This document shows, piece by piece, positions 1 to 8,800 of a DNA stretch of 64,000 nt (position 1 is its first letter; each line of letters starts with the position of its first letter). The notes under the pieces were generated by a model, which saw only the letters and a program-made list of their open reading frames with translations, made no database searches and had not been told where the DNA came from. The translations under genes were made by a program, and so were the position numbers. Origin of the DNA: Flavobacterium noncentrifugens (lineage in GTDB: Bacteria; Bacteroidota; Bacteroidia; Flavobacteriales; Flavobacteriaceae); assembly GCF_900100375.1 (NCBI RefSeq), contig NZ_FNEZ01000004.1:124001-188000 (forward strand). Direction: 5' to 3'.

Positions 1-722
1 AAGAAAGTCCGGCTTTTGATTTTGCAGACGATTTACTGGCTGTCGCCGGAAAAACACTAGGTGCGATGACTGCACAAATGCGGGCAAAACCAGCCGATTA
101 CCGATCTGCGATGGAAACCGATGATGCGAGCCAGTTTCTAATTTCGCCATCGCGGTTGTTGACAGATGAAAATGGTGACGTTTTAAAAGAATTGTTCGGG
201 GAAGAAGCGATTGCCTGCGGGACATTAGCAGGATTTGGCGGATTTTTGAGCAAGGAATTCCGCATTCACGATTACTATCTCGGAAGGCACAATTGCGAGG
301 TTTTTTTGCGGGATTATTTTACGATTCCCGAAACGGCTTTACAGCAGAATAAAATCTTCCGTGACGGTTATGCCGGAATAGATAAGAATGCTTATGTGAC
401 ACTTATTGACGATGTTCGCAGCTACCCGATCATCCCATTATTTACAGAAAGGCCGGCACCATTTACAATCAAGATGCCTGTCTTTTCAAGTGGAACAAAT
501 TGGCCGTCAACCACTTCTGAAACGATTGAAAAATTCGAAAAACCAATACGAAACCGCATTCAGAAGATCCTGTTGAATATTGCCGAACTTAGCGGATTTA
601 CAAATGCACTTTTGTGGATAGGAGCAAAGGTCATCCTGAACAAAACCCTTGAAGGCAAAGTGATGAATGCGATTAAAAAGTCGTTGACCGACTGGGAATT
701 GCTCGACACGAAAAGAAGATGA
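1..722 (+). CDS. Patatin-like phospholipase, C-terminal part (5' end outside window)
   Basis: The frame is open from base 3, upstream of the first ATG at 66, so this is the 3' part of a longer gene cut by the window edge. About 240 residues are visible. They resemble the C-terminal half of bacterial patatin-like phospholipases: a stretch reading GTLAGFGGFLSKEFRIHDYY followed by GRHNCEVFLRDYF, which in this family follows the patatin domain. The Ser-Asp dyad (GxSxG and DGG) is not visible and should lie upstream. Expected role is lipid acyl hydrolysis, with an unknown natural substrate. The stop codon directly abuts the stop of the next, convergent gene. The family assignment rests on general resemblance of the tail only, so it is moderate. 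Confidence 0.65.
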   Translation, partial: ESPAFDFADDLLAVAGKTLGAMTAQMRAKPADYRSAMETDDASQFLISPSRLLTDENGDVLKELFGEEAIACGTLAGFGGFLSKEFRIHDYYLGRHNCEVFLRDYFTIPETALQQNKIFRDGYAGIDKNAYVTLIDDVRSYPIIPLFTERPAPFTIKMPVFSSGTNWPSTTSETIEKFEKPIRNRIQKILLNIAELSGFTNALLWIGAKVILNKTLEGKVMNAIKKSLTDWELLDTKRR

Positions 723-1103
723 TTACTTGATTGGGGTTCCGGATGGCATTTTTGTATTGTCGTTTTTGGTATACATATCGCCATCGTGGTTTTCTGCATC
801 AGTGCCGTCGGGAGCGCTCATTCCCGATGCTTTTTTGTCTTTGCTGACTTTACTTTGGGAAGAAGAAGCGGTAGTTGTTGATTGCTTTGAAGTTTCGCTT
901 TGCTGACCTGCGCTTGGTTTGTCGTTTGTGTTTCTTACAGTTGTTGTCGAATTAAAATTGGTATCGATAGCGGTAGTGTCGGTGATTTGTTCTGTTGGTT
1001 CCGATGAAACTTCTGTGGTAGTATTTTCACTCTCTTTTTTACAGGAAATGCTTAGGTTTGCGAGCAATATAGAGGCAAGCATTGTTTTTACGATCGTTTT
1101 CAT
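723..1103 (-). CDS. Small Ser/Thr-rich lipoprotein of unknown function
   Basis: This encodes 126 residues. An N-terminal hydrophobic stretch ends in LSISC, a good lipobox with Cys21, so the product is probably an envelope lipoprotein. The rest is low complexity: rich in Ser, Thr, Asn, Asp and Lys, with no hydrophobic core, and probably disordered. I recognise no family. It is convergent with the patatin-like gene and shares no spacing with it. It is probably monocistronic, because the gene upstream on its own strand is more than 700 bases away. The reading frame is supported by the signal peptide rather than by homology. Confidence 0.6.
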   Translation of the reverse strand: MKTIVKTMLASILLANLSISCKKESENTTTEVSSEPTEQITDTTAIDTNFNSTTTVRNTNDKPSAGQQSETSKQSTTTASSSQSKVSKDKKASGMSAPDGTDAENHDGDMYTKNDNTKMPSGTPIK

Positions 1104-1272
1104 AATTTATATTTTTATTTAAAGCAAAGTTCGACAATTCTCCATATCAAATTTTTACACCATTGGAAGTTATTCTTATACGATTGATCCAATTTTAACG
1201 AAAACTGTGGTTTTCCCGTAAAAGATGATTTATAAGAAGTATTAATCTTGTTGTATTATTGATGATACAAAT

Positions 1273-1611
1273 ATGAGTCAAGATCCGAAATTCCAATTAT
1301 ACAAAAGTTCCATAGACAATCAGTTTTATTTCAGATTGAAAGCAAAAAATGGCGAAATTATTCTTTCTGGCGAAGGTTATACGACCAAACAAAATGCGCA
1401 GTTAGGCATTGAGTCCGTAAAAAAGAACGCCTTGATTGATGTCCATTATGAGCTTAAAGACAAGTTGTCAAATTATACTTTCAACCTTAAAGCTGCTAAT
1501 GGTGAAATTATCGGAAGAAGCGAAAATTACACTACGGCTGCAGCAAGACAAACAGGAATGGCATCTGTAAAAAAAAATGCATCCGATGCAGCGGTTGAAG
1601 ATCTGGATTAA
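1273..1611 (+). CDS. YegP-family (DUF1508) protein with two repeats
   Basis: This 112-residue protein is made of two copies of the DUF1508/YegP unit. Each copy has F-x-L/F-K-A-x-NGEII followed by a YTT(K/A)xxAxxGxxSVKKNA segment; copy 1 covers about residues 8-52 and copy 2 about 58-105. E. coli YegP has the same tandem organisation and length. The molecular function of the family is not established. It has no signal peptide and is likely cytoplasmic. It stands alone between convergent and divergent neighbours. The assignment is firm at family level because the repeat core NGEI(I)xxSExYTT is clearly visible twice. Confidence 0.85.
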   Translation: MSQDPKFQLYKSSIDNQFYFRLKAKNGEIILSGEGYTTKQNAQLGIESVKKNALIDVHYELKDKLSNYTFNLKAANGEIIGRSENYTTAAARQTGMASVKKNASDAAVEDLD

Positions 1612-1828
1612 AAGTTTACTTTAAGAATCGGAAAGTTTTAAATATAACATGGTCTAAAAATAATGTATGGTTTCAAATTTATATAATGTGTAAAAAAACT
1701 TGAAATCCAGCCATGAGTAAAGCAAATTGGCGAAGCAATTACACGGACTTGCACAAAAAAATCGTAATGATTCTTGTAATTGGTGGTTAAAAACAAATAC
1801 ATATTATTTTTGGACAAAATAAAATAAA

Positions 1829-1857
1829 AAAAGCCTCCAATTATTGAAGGCTTTATT
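1829..1857 (-). terminator. Intrinsic terminator after the alcohol dehydrogenase gene
   Basis: On the minus strand AAAGCCTtCAA pairs with TTGgAGGCTTT through one G-U wobble and is followed by a run of T. The same position is a C-A mismatch on the plus strand, so the hairpin works for the leftward transcript. It lies about 20 bases past the stop of the ADH gene and closes the arsR-OYE-ADH operon. Confidence 0.75.
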
Positions 1858-1878
1858 TTGAATATTGAAATATCTGGC

Positions 1879-2922
1879 TTATAATGTCGCCATGTCAATT
1901 ACAAAACGGTAACGAACATCGCCTTTTGTCATACGGTCATAAGCAGTTTGAATGTCTTTGATATCAATCATTTCAATTTCTGAAACGATATTATTCTCGG
2001 CACAGAAATCCAGCATTTCCTGAGTTTCGGCGATTCCGCCAATTCCAGAACCTGCCAGGCTTTTTCTGCCTCCAAGCAAACTGAAAGCGGCAATTTGCGC
2101 CGGTTCAGGTGGAACACCAACACAAATCATGGTTCCATCTGTACGCAGTAATGACAAATATAGATTGAAATCGTGCGGTGCGGAAACCGTATCAAGAATG
2201 AAATCGAAACTGCCTTTTACGGCATTCAGCTGTTCTTCATCTGAAGTGACTACAAAATGATGTGCGCCCAATTTTTTCGCGTCGGCTTCTTTATTTGGAG
2301 ATGTACTTAAAATTGTGACATCTGCACCGAAAGCAACACCAAATTTCACTGCCATGTGACCCAATCCGCCAAGCCCGAGCACGGCAAGTTTGTGTCCTTT
2401 GCCTACTTTCCAGTGTCTTAGCGGCGAATAAGTCGTAATTCCGGCACAAAGCAACGGCGCAACTGCTGCTAGAGGTAATTTATCTGAAATATGCAGCACG
2501 AATTCTTCGCGAACGACAATCGTATTGCTATATCCGCCATACGTTGGGCTTGATCCATCGCGTTCCATGCTGTTGTAAGTTCCCGTATTTCCTTCGAGGC
2601 AATATTGTTCCAAATCCTTTTTACAGTTTTCACATTCCTGACAGGAATCAACCATACACCCGGTTCCGGCAAGATCGCCAACTTTAAAATTCTTTACGTG
2701 ATCGCCAACTTTTATAACGCGGCCCACAATTTCATGTCCCGGAACCATTGGAAAAATTCCCGGGAACCAGTCGTTTTTGATCTGATGCAAATCAGAATGG
2801 CAAACGCCGCAATATAAAATATCGAACTGTACATCATGCGGGCCCACTTCACGGCGTGCAAAATCCCATGGAGCCAGATTGGTTTGCGGATCTTGTGCCG
2901 CGTATCCTTTTGCTTGTATCAT
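1879..2922 (-). CDS. Zinc-dependent NAD(P)H alcohol dehydrogenase (YahK/CAD-like)
   Basis: This 347-residue protein belongs to the medium-chain dehydrogenase family, cinnamyl-alcohol dehydrogenase-like branch. The catalytic zinc site is visible in CGVCHSDLH and GHEIVG. The structural zinc lobe is visible as four Cys in CQECENCKKDLEQYC and neighbours. The Rossmann motif GLGGLGHMAVK follows, and STSPNKEADAKKLGAH is typical of NADP-preferring members. It reduces aldehydes to alcohols in the cytoplasm. It is the last gene of a leftward operon behind an Old Yellow Enzyme and an ArsR regulator, 53 bases after the OYE stop. That fits sequential reduction of unsaturated aldehydes: C=C by OYE and C=O by this enzyme. 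The true substrate is unknown. Confidence 0.88.
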   Translation of the reverse strand: MIQAKGYAAQDPQTNLAPWDFARREVGPHDVQFDILYCGVCHSDLHQIKNDWFPGIFPMVPGHEIVGRVIKVGDHVKNFKVGDLAGTGCMVDSCQECENCKKDLEQYCLEGNTGTYNSMERDGSSPTYGGYSNTIVVREEFVLHISDKLPLAAVAPLLCAGITTYSPLRHWKVGKGHKLAVLGLGGLGHMAVKFGVAFGADVTILSTSPNKEADAKKLGAHHFVVTSDEEQLNAVKGSFDFILDTVSAPHDFNLYLSLLRTDGTMICVGVPPEPAQIAAFSLLGGRKSLAGSGIGGIAETQEMLDFCAENNIVSEIEMIDIKDIQTAYDRMTKGDVRYRFVIDMATL

Positions 2923-2975
2923 TTTTTAATTGTTAAGTGTTTCCTCAAAGTTACACAGATTTATGATTACTTATA

Positions 2976-4082
2976 TTATTGAACTATTAATTCTCCCAAA
3001 GCTTCTTTGCTGAAACCTATGAGTTCTGATGTCCTGTTGTTTTTGATTTTTAACGGCCAGTTCGGATCGGCTAAAATTGGGCGACCAACTGCAACCAAAT
3101 CGAAATCGCCGCGATCTAATCTTCTGTTCAATTCATCGAGCGAACTTGGCTGGGAACTTTCACCTGCAAAAGCCGCCATAAATTCTCCGGTAAGTCCGAC
3201 TGAACCAACGGTAATTGTTGCGCTTCCTGTAATTTTTTTCGCCCAGCCGGCAAAATTCAAATCGGAACCTTCAAATTCCGGTTCCCAGAAACGGCGTTGC
3301 GAACAATGCAATACATCTGCGCCAGCATCAACAAGAGGCTGCAGCCAGGCTTCCATTTCTTTAACATTATTAGCCAGTTTGTAATCGTAATTTGATGGTT
3401 TGAATTGGGATAATCTGATGATAATTGCAAAATCTTCCCCAACTTGCCTGCGGACTTCTTTAATCACATCGGTTGCGAAACGTGTACGCTCCGCCAGGGT
3501 TTTTCCGCCATATTCATCGGTGCGTAAATTGGTTTCTTCCCAGAAAAACTGGTCAATTAAATAACCGTGGGCACCATGGATTTCTACAGTATCAAATCCG
3601 GCATTTTTCGCATCAAGCGCGGCTTGTCCGAAAGCATAGATCGTATCTTGAATGTCTTTGATTGACATCGTGTTTCCATTGCTAAATCCCGGGCGGTTTA
3701 ATCCTGACGGACCTTCAAACGGAACTGGCGGCAACCAGCCCGAATGGTGGTTGTCCATAACGCCCATGTGCCAGATTTGCGGGCCCATTTTTCCACCGGC
3801 AGCGTGTACGCCATCGACGACACGTTTCCATCCGGCAAGTGAATCTGCACCATAAAAATGCGGGATGTTGGCATCATTCGAAGAAGACGGACGGTTGATC
3901 ACCGTTCCTTCAGATAAAATCAATCCGGCTTCGCCTTTGGCACGTGCCTTATAATAATCGGCGACAGCGGGTGTTGGAATTCCGTTTGGTGAAAAAGAAC
4001 GCGTCATTGGCGCCATGACAATACGGTTTTTGAGGTCAAGCGTTTTGAGCTTAAAAGGCGTAAATAAATTATTGGTATTCAT
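2976..4082 (-). CDS. Old Yellow Enzyme family NADH:flavin oxidoreductase (ene-reductase)
   Basis: This 368-residue FMN enzyme is a single TIM-barrel of normal length. The N-terminus LFTPFKLKTLDLKNRIVMAP is the classical OYE start. The motif VEIHGAHGYLIDQFF carries the substrate-binding residues. The C-terminal phosphate-binding part includes VAVGRPILADPNWPLK. Family members reduce activated C=C bonds of enones, enals, quinones or nitro compounds with NAD(P)H. The gene lies 15 bases downstream of the ArsR-family regulator and upstream of the alcohol dehydrogenase on the same strand, so the three probably form one transcript. It is likely induced by electrophiles through the ArsR protein; this is inferred from context. 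Confidence 0.88.
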   Translation of the reverse strand: MNTNNLFTPFKLKTLDLKNRIVMAPMTRSFSPNGIPTPAVADYYKARAKGEAGLILSEGTVINRPSSSNDANIPHFYGADSLAGWKRVVDGVHAAGGKMGPQIWHMGVMDNHHSGWLPPVPFEGPSGLNRPGFSNGNTMSIKDIQDTIYAFGQAALDAKNAGFDTVEIHGAHGYLIDQFFWEETNLRTDEYGGKTLAERTRFATDVIKEVRRQVGEDFAIIIRLSQFKPSNYDYKLANNVKEMEAWLQPLVDAGADVLHCSQRRFWEPEFEGSDLNFAGWAKKITGSATITVGSVGLTGEFMAAFAGESSQPSSLDELNRRLDRGDFDLVAVGRPILADPNWPLKIKNNRTSELIGFSKEALGELIVQ

Positions 4083-4097
4083 TTGTAAAGTATTTAA

Positions 4098-4397
4098 TTA
4101 AAGAGAATCAGTGATCAATTGGCTTAAAATCCGGAACGTTTCTTCGTTGCGTTTATAATAGGTCCATTGCCCGACACGTGTCGATTCAACAAAACCGGCG
4201 CGTTGCAAAACGGAAAGATATTCTGAAATCGTAGATTGCGTCAGTCCGGCTTTAACTTGCAATTGTCCAACGCAAACGCCATGCGCGTACCCGTATTCTT
4301 TTTGCTCGGGAAAATTAGCTTCGGGATCTTTGAGCCATTCCAGCAATTGCAGGCGTGTTTTGTTTGACAGTGCTTTGAAGATTTCAACTTGTTCCAT
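4098..4397 (-). CDS. ArsR-family winged-helix repressor
   Basis: This 99-residue DNA-binding protein has a winged helix-turn-helix: IFKALSNKTRLQLLEWLKD in helix 1-2, and LTQSTISEYLSVLQRAGFV as the recognition region. The classical metal-binding ELCVCDL signature is absent. There is a single cysteine, Cys42, in HGVCVGQL just before the recognition helix, placed where a redox or electrophile sensor could sit. It is the first gene of the operon with OYE and ADH. An inverted repeat lies between its start codon and its promoter, which suggests autorepression. The inducer is inferred to be an electrophile or quinone from the operon content; this is not shown by sequence. Confidence 0.85.
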   Translation of the reverse strand: MEQVEIFKALSNKTRLQLLEWLKDPEANFPEQKEYGYAHGVCVGQLQVKAGLTQSTISEYLSVLQRAGFVESTRVGQWTYYKRNEETFRILSQLITDSL

Positions 4398-4401
4398 GGC
4401 G

Positions 4402-4428
4402 CAAATTTATATCGGTTTTTCCCGATAT
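4402..4428 (-). promoter_or_regulatory. Candidate arsR-operon promoter with operator inverted repeat
   Basis: ATATCGG at 4409-4415 and CCGATAT at 4422-4428 form a perfect 7-bp inverted repeat with a 6-bp spacer. The -7 element TAAATTTG (minus strand, 4402-4409) abuts it and fits the Bacteroidota consensus TAnnTTTG. Its start-proximal edge is 5 bases upstream of the arsR ATG. A 20-bp dyad between the -33 and -7 regions is the usual place for an ArsR-type operator. Confidence 0.6.
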
Positions 4429-4610
4429 GCCGAAATATTATGAATTGTTGTGAAAAAATTATGATCGTTAAGAATAGGAGAGACCAGTTAAGCAAATTTT
4501 TATTGATTAAAAATCATATATTTACGGAATAATTGTCGGATTTTTATGTCAAATTATATTACTTATATTTATAAGAAATCCGAATACAAATAAATATTGA
4601 ACGCGCGAAC

Positions 4611-5678
4611 ATGAAAGAATCCCTAGAAATTTCACGTACCGATCTGCAGAAAGTAGCCGATTTCCTTCCGTATCCGTTTATCATTGCAGAAATTATCGGA
4701 GGCATCCATCTCAATACCCATTTAAACGAAAAGTTTATCGAGGAAATCAGCTATACGCTTGATGAAATCCCAACAATTGAAGCCTGGTATGAACATGCCT
4801 ATCCAAATGCCGAATACCGGCAACAGGTCATCAACAACTGGAACATCGAACAAAGAGAAGCGCTGCATGCAGGGAAAGTTTCACTCAAGAAAAAATCCCA
4901 GGTCACCCGGAAAGATGGCAGCAAACGCTGGTATGAAATTAAAGCGACCGTGATCGGAAAAGTGCATGTCGTCGCATTTGTAGACCTGAACAATGAAATT
5001 ACATTGCAGGAAACACTTAAAAACGCAAACGACAATAACGACAGGATGCTGTCTATTTTAGGGCATGATCTTCGCGGCCCGGTGGCCAATTTAATGGGGA
5101 TTTCCTCAATGGCTGTCAATGCTGACATTACCGATGGTGAATTTACAGAAGTCATACGGCTGATTAATGCACAATCTTCACATGTACTGGAATTGCTGGA
5201 CAATACGATGCAATGGGCCAAATTAAACTTTAATAGTATCACTATCAATCAATCTGAAATTGCCCTTTATCCTTTAATCGAGTCGGTTATTGCAACGCAT
5301 CAATCGGCTATTGAAAACAAAAATCTGACAATTACTACAGACACTTCAAAGATGCCTTTGATTGAATCTGATGTGGAAATCCTTACGATTATCATCCGAA
5401 ACCTAATTTCAAACGCCATTAAATTCACCCCTGAAAATGGCAGTATTTCCATTACAGCTTCTGGAAACCAGATCATAGTCAGCGATACGGGCATCGGAAT
5501 GTCAGAAAGTAAAATCCAAATGCTACTCAGCCAGCAATATGCTTCGACAAAAGGAACAAATAATGAACCCGGCACAGGCCTCGGATTGCAACTGGTCATT
5601 AATCTTGTTGAAAAAATAGGAGGAAAGTTCCTTATCGAAAGTAACGCCTCAGGAAGTAAAATGAAATTGCAATTCTGA
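4611..5678 (+). CDS. Cytoplasmic PAS-domain sensor histidine kinase
   Basis: This 355-residue protein has no membrane segment. Residues 10-130 form a PAS-like sensor. HisKA follows with GHDLRGPVANL (phospho-acceptor His152). The ATPase domain has the N box NLISNAIKFTPENG, G1 box DTGIGMS and G2 box GTGLGLQL. It should autophosphorylate and pass phosphate to a response regulator, but none is encoded alone nearby. The only receiver in this region is the C-terminal one of the HTCS encoded 209 bases downstream on the same strand, and partnership with it is speculation. The ATG at 4611 is preceded by an AT-rich intergenic region of about 210 bases shared with the divergent arsR promoter. Confidence 0.88.
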   Translation: MKESLEISRTDLQKVADFLPYPFIIAEIIGGIHLNTHLNEKFIEEISYTLDEIPTIEAWYEHAYPNAEYRQQVINNWNIEQREALHAGKVSLKKKSQVTRKDGSKRWYEIKATVIGKVHVVAFVDLNNEITLQETLKNANDNNDRMLSILGHDLRGPVANLMGISSMAVNADITDGEFTEVIRLINAQSSHVLELLDNTMQWAKLNFNSITINQSEIALYPLIESVIATHQSAIENKNLTITTDTSKMPLIESDVEILTIIIRNLISNAIKFTPENGSISITASGNQIIVSDTGIGMSESKIQMLLSQQYASTKGTNNEPGTGLGLQLVINLVEKIGGKFLIESNASGSKMKLQF

Positions 5679-5842
5679 AAAACGGCAAATAATTTTACAG
5701 ACCGCTATATCGATTTCTTCAAATTTTGCGGTTTTAAAGGCCAATTGAGGTTTTTTATACATCACATAATTATTCCGGTAAGCATTTGCGTATATCCGAA
5801 CATATTCACGCTTTTTGCAAGATATTAATACTTTTTGTTTTG

Positions 5843-5850
5843 TACATTTG
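5843..5850 (+). promoter_or_regulatory. Candidate -7 element of the HTCS gene
   Basis: TACATTTG matches TAnnTTTG exactly and lies 37 bases before the TTG start codon at 5888, giving a 5' leader of roughly 30 bases. The nearest TTTG that could serve as -33 (5814-5817) is 25 bases upstream, longer than usual. Only the -7 match is convincing. Confidence 0.4.
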
Positions 5851-5887
5851 AGTTGCTGACAACTGGACAAACATAAATACCACTCCA

Positions 5888-8800
5888 TTGAAAACTAGAA
5901 TTCTTTGCTATATTTTAATTTTGGCTGCGCTTTTTTCGTGCCGTCAGAAGAAAGCTGATGCAACGTCGCCAGCAGTTGTAGATGCAAGTCATTTAAGTGA
6001 AGTGCAAAATTCAAAAGCAGTTAAAAATGCGCCGGATTTAAAATATTCGATGGAGCAGCTTGACAACACCAAAGGATTGTCGAACAGTTCCGTGAATTGC
6101 ATTTTCCAGGATTCACAAAACCTGCTCTGGATTGGCACCTGGGACGGCCTCAACCGCTACGACGGCAATAATTTTAAAATTTTCAGGCCCGAGCCTGATC
6201 GGCAAAATTCACTAAGCAACCAGGTCATTCTTAAAGTTGGCGAAGACCACAGCGGGCACATCTGGATATTGACTATGCACGGCATTAACCGCTACGATAA
6301 AGAATCTGATGCATTCACGAATTATTATTTTTCGAGGGAAAACAAGCCGCCACTGTCTGAATCTGAATTCAATATGACGCTCGATGCATCAAAACAGGTA
6401 TATTGCGCGGTGAAAGATTGGGGAATCGGATACTTTGACGGAAATACATTCAAATCGATCCCAGGCAAAAATTTCATTAAAAATACGGTGATTAAAATGG
6501 AGTTCTCCGAAACCGGGAAACTGCTGCTGCTGTTTGACAATAATGAATTGTATGCCATGACGCTGCAAACATCGAATGGAGAAAAAAGCATCGCCAGATC
6601 GGTTTTGGTTTCCGGTCATATCAAGACATTTAATGCGCTTGGAAAAAACATCTGCACGGTATCGACTTCCGGCGAAGCAGCGTTGCATTCGCTTGACGAA
6701 AAAAAAGAAGCTGTTTTAATTCAGGAAAATATTGAGAATATTGTAGGGCTGGTTCCTGAAGGGCTTGTATTGTCTGGTAAATCCGGATATTTAACGATTG
6801 ATCCCGATGGAAAAACCGTTTCTGCACCCTGGTCAAAATACATCAAAAACCAAAAGATCACCGCCTTATTAAAAGGCAACGAAAATATCATTTGGACGGG
6901 AACGGATGGCGACGGCATGTTTAAGATGTTCCCGATCAAAAACCCATTCAACCTCATTTCGAAAACACAATTACCGGAACTTGATGGCGGCATTGTACGC
7001 ACATTTCTCGAAACGGATCATGCTTTTTGGCTCGGGACTAAAGGAAAAGGCCTTTTCAGGCTTCCTGCAGATTTTTATTCTGATCCTGAAAAGTCTTTGG
7101 CTTATACCAATTTTAACGAAGGAAATAGTGCGATCAACAATGCCGTATTTGCATTGTGCAAAGGAAAAGACGACCTCATTTTCATTGGTACCGACGGCGC
7201 CGGAATTGCAATTTACGACAAACTAAAATCTAAAGTTGTCTCTTGGCGCGAAATCCAGGGCAGTGAAAGTTGTGATTTTTTTAAATCGGTTTATGCGATC
7301 TATCAGGATGATGACGGATTGATCTGGCTCGGAACAAACGGTTACGGAATGATTCGCTGTAAAATTTCCAGATTGGCAAATGGATTAAAAATCACCGATA
7401 TTAGAAGATATAAAGCAGACAGCGCGGCACGCGGCACGCTGAGCAGCAATATCGTATTTTCGATCGTTCCGCGAAATCATAACGAGCTCTGGATTGGAAC
7501 GCGGCTTGGTGGATTAAACCTTTTCAATAAAAAATCGGGGCAATTTCAAACCTATAAAAATGCGGCAAATAATCCTGAAAGTTTGTCCAATAATGACATT
7601 TTGTGCCTGGTTACCGATGCAGACAAGAGGCTTTGGATTGGTACCAGTTTTGGGTTAAATGTGCTCGAATCGATGACGAAAGACGGAAAAGCAACTTTCA
7701 AAAGTTATACGGTAAAAGACGGGCTTCCAAACAATACCATCCACGGAATTGTAGCTGATAAAAAATCAAACCTTTGGATCAGCACCAATTTCGGATTGTC
7801 CAATTTTGTGGTCAGTCCGGCGAAATTCACTAATTATTCTAGAAATGAAGGGTTGCAGAACAACGAATTCGCAGACGGCGCCTTCTACAATGACACCAAA
7901 TCGGGCTACGTTTTCATGGGCGGAATTAAAGGATTCAATTATTTTCTTCCGCAAAAAATCAAGGAATCGGCAGTGGTTCCTGATTTGCTGATCGATAAAA
8001 TCAGCGGCCAAAACCAAGCCGTTCCATACCATCAGGGTTTGGTGATTTCGCCTGATTCCCAAACATTTCCATCGATTGTATTAAAGTACAACCAGAACTT
8101 CTTTGACATTCAATTGGCGGCAATTACATACATCAACAGTGAAAAATGCCATTATGCCTATCAGCTTAAAGGGTTTGATAAAAACTGGAACGATATTGAC
8201 AACCGCAAGATGATCTCTTTTACAAATGTTCCAAGAGGAAATTACTCGCTTTGGCTCAAATGGTCGAATGCAGATGGCGTTTGGAGCAAGCCTGTGCATG
8301 CGATCGACATCCGGATCAAACCGGTATTCTGGCAGTCTAATGTGGCGATAATTGTTTACATGATTTTGTTGGCTTTCTTCGGGTTGTTCGTCAGAAGCTA
8401 TTACCTGAAACGCCAATCCTTGCAGCAAAACATTCTGTTCCGGAAAAATGAAGAAGAACTGCATGAGAACAGGCTGACCTTTTTTACCAACATTGCCCAC
8501 GAATTCTTAACGCCGCTGACGCTGATTGTCGGACCGGTGCAAAAATTATCTGAAGCGACGAATCTCGGTGAGAAAAACCAGAAATTCATCCACATGATCC
8601 ACAGGAATTCCTCAAGATTGTTGTTCTTAACGCAGCAGTTGCTTGAATTCAGGAAAGCCGAATACGATTATCTCGAAATCACTGTGAAACAGTTTGATCT
8701 GGTAAACCTTGTGGAGCAAATCGCCGAGCTTTTCGATGATTGGGCACTGGATAAAAACATTAGTTATCATGTCGATTTGCCATCTGAATTGCCAGGTTGG

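Noticed and set aside
5679..5740. Possible hairpin AAAACGGCAAA / TTTTGCGGTTTT after the histidine kinase gene
   Set aside because: A mismatch in the stem core, a loop of more than 30 bases and no T run make it unconvincing as a terminator.
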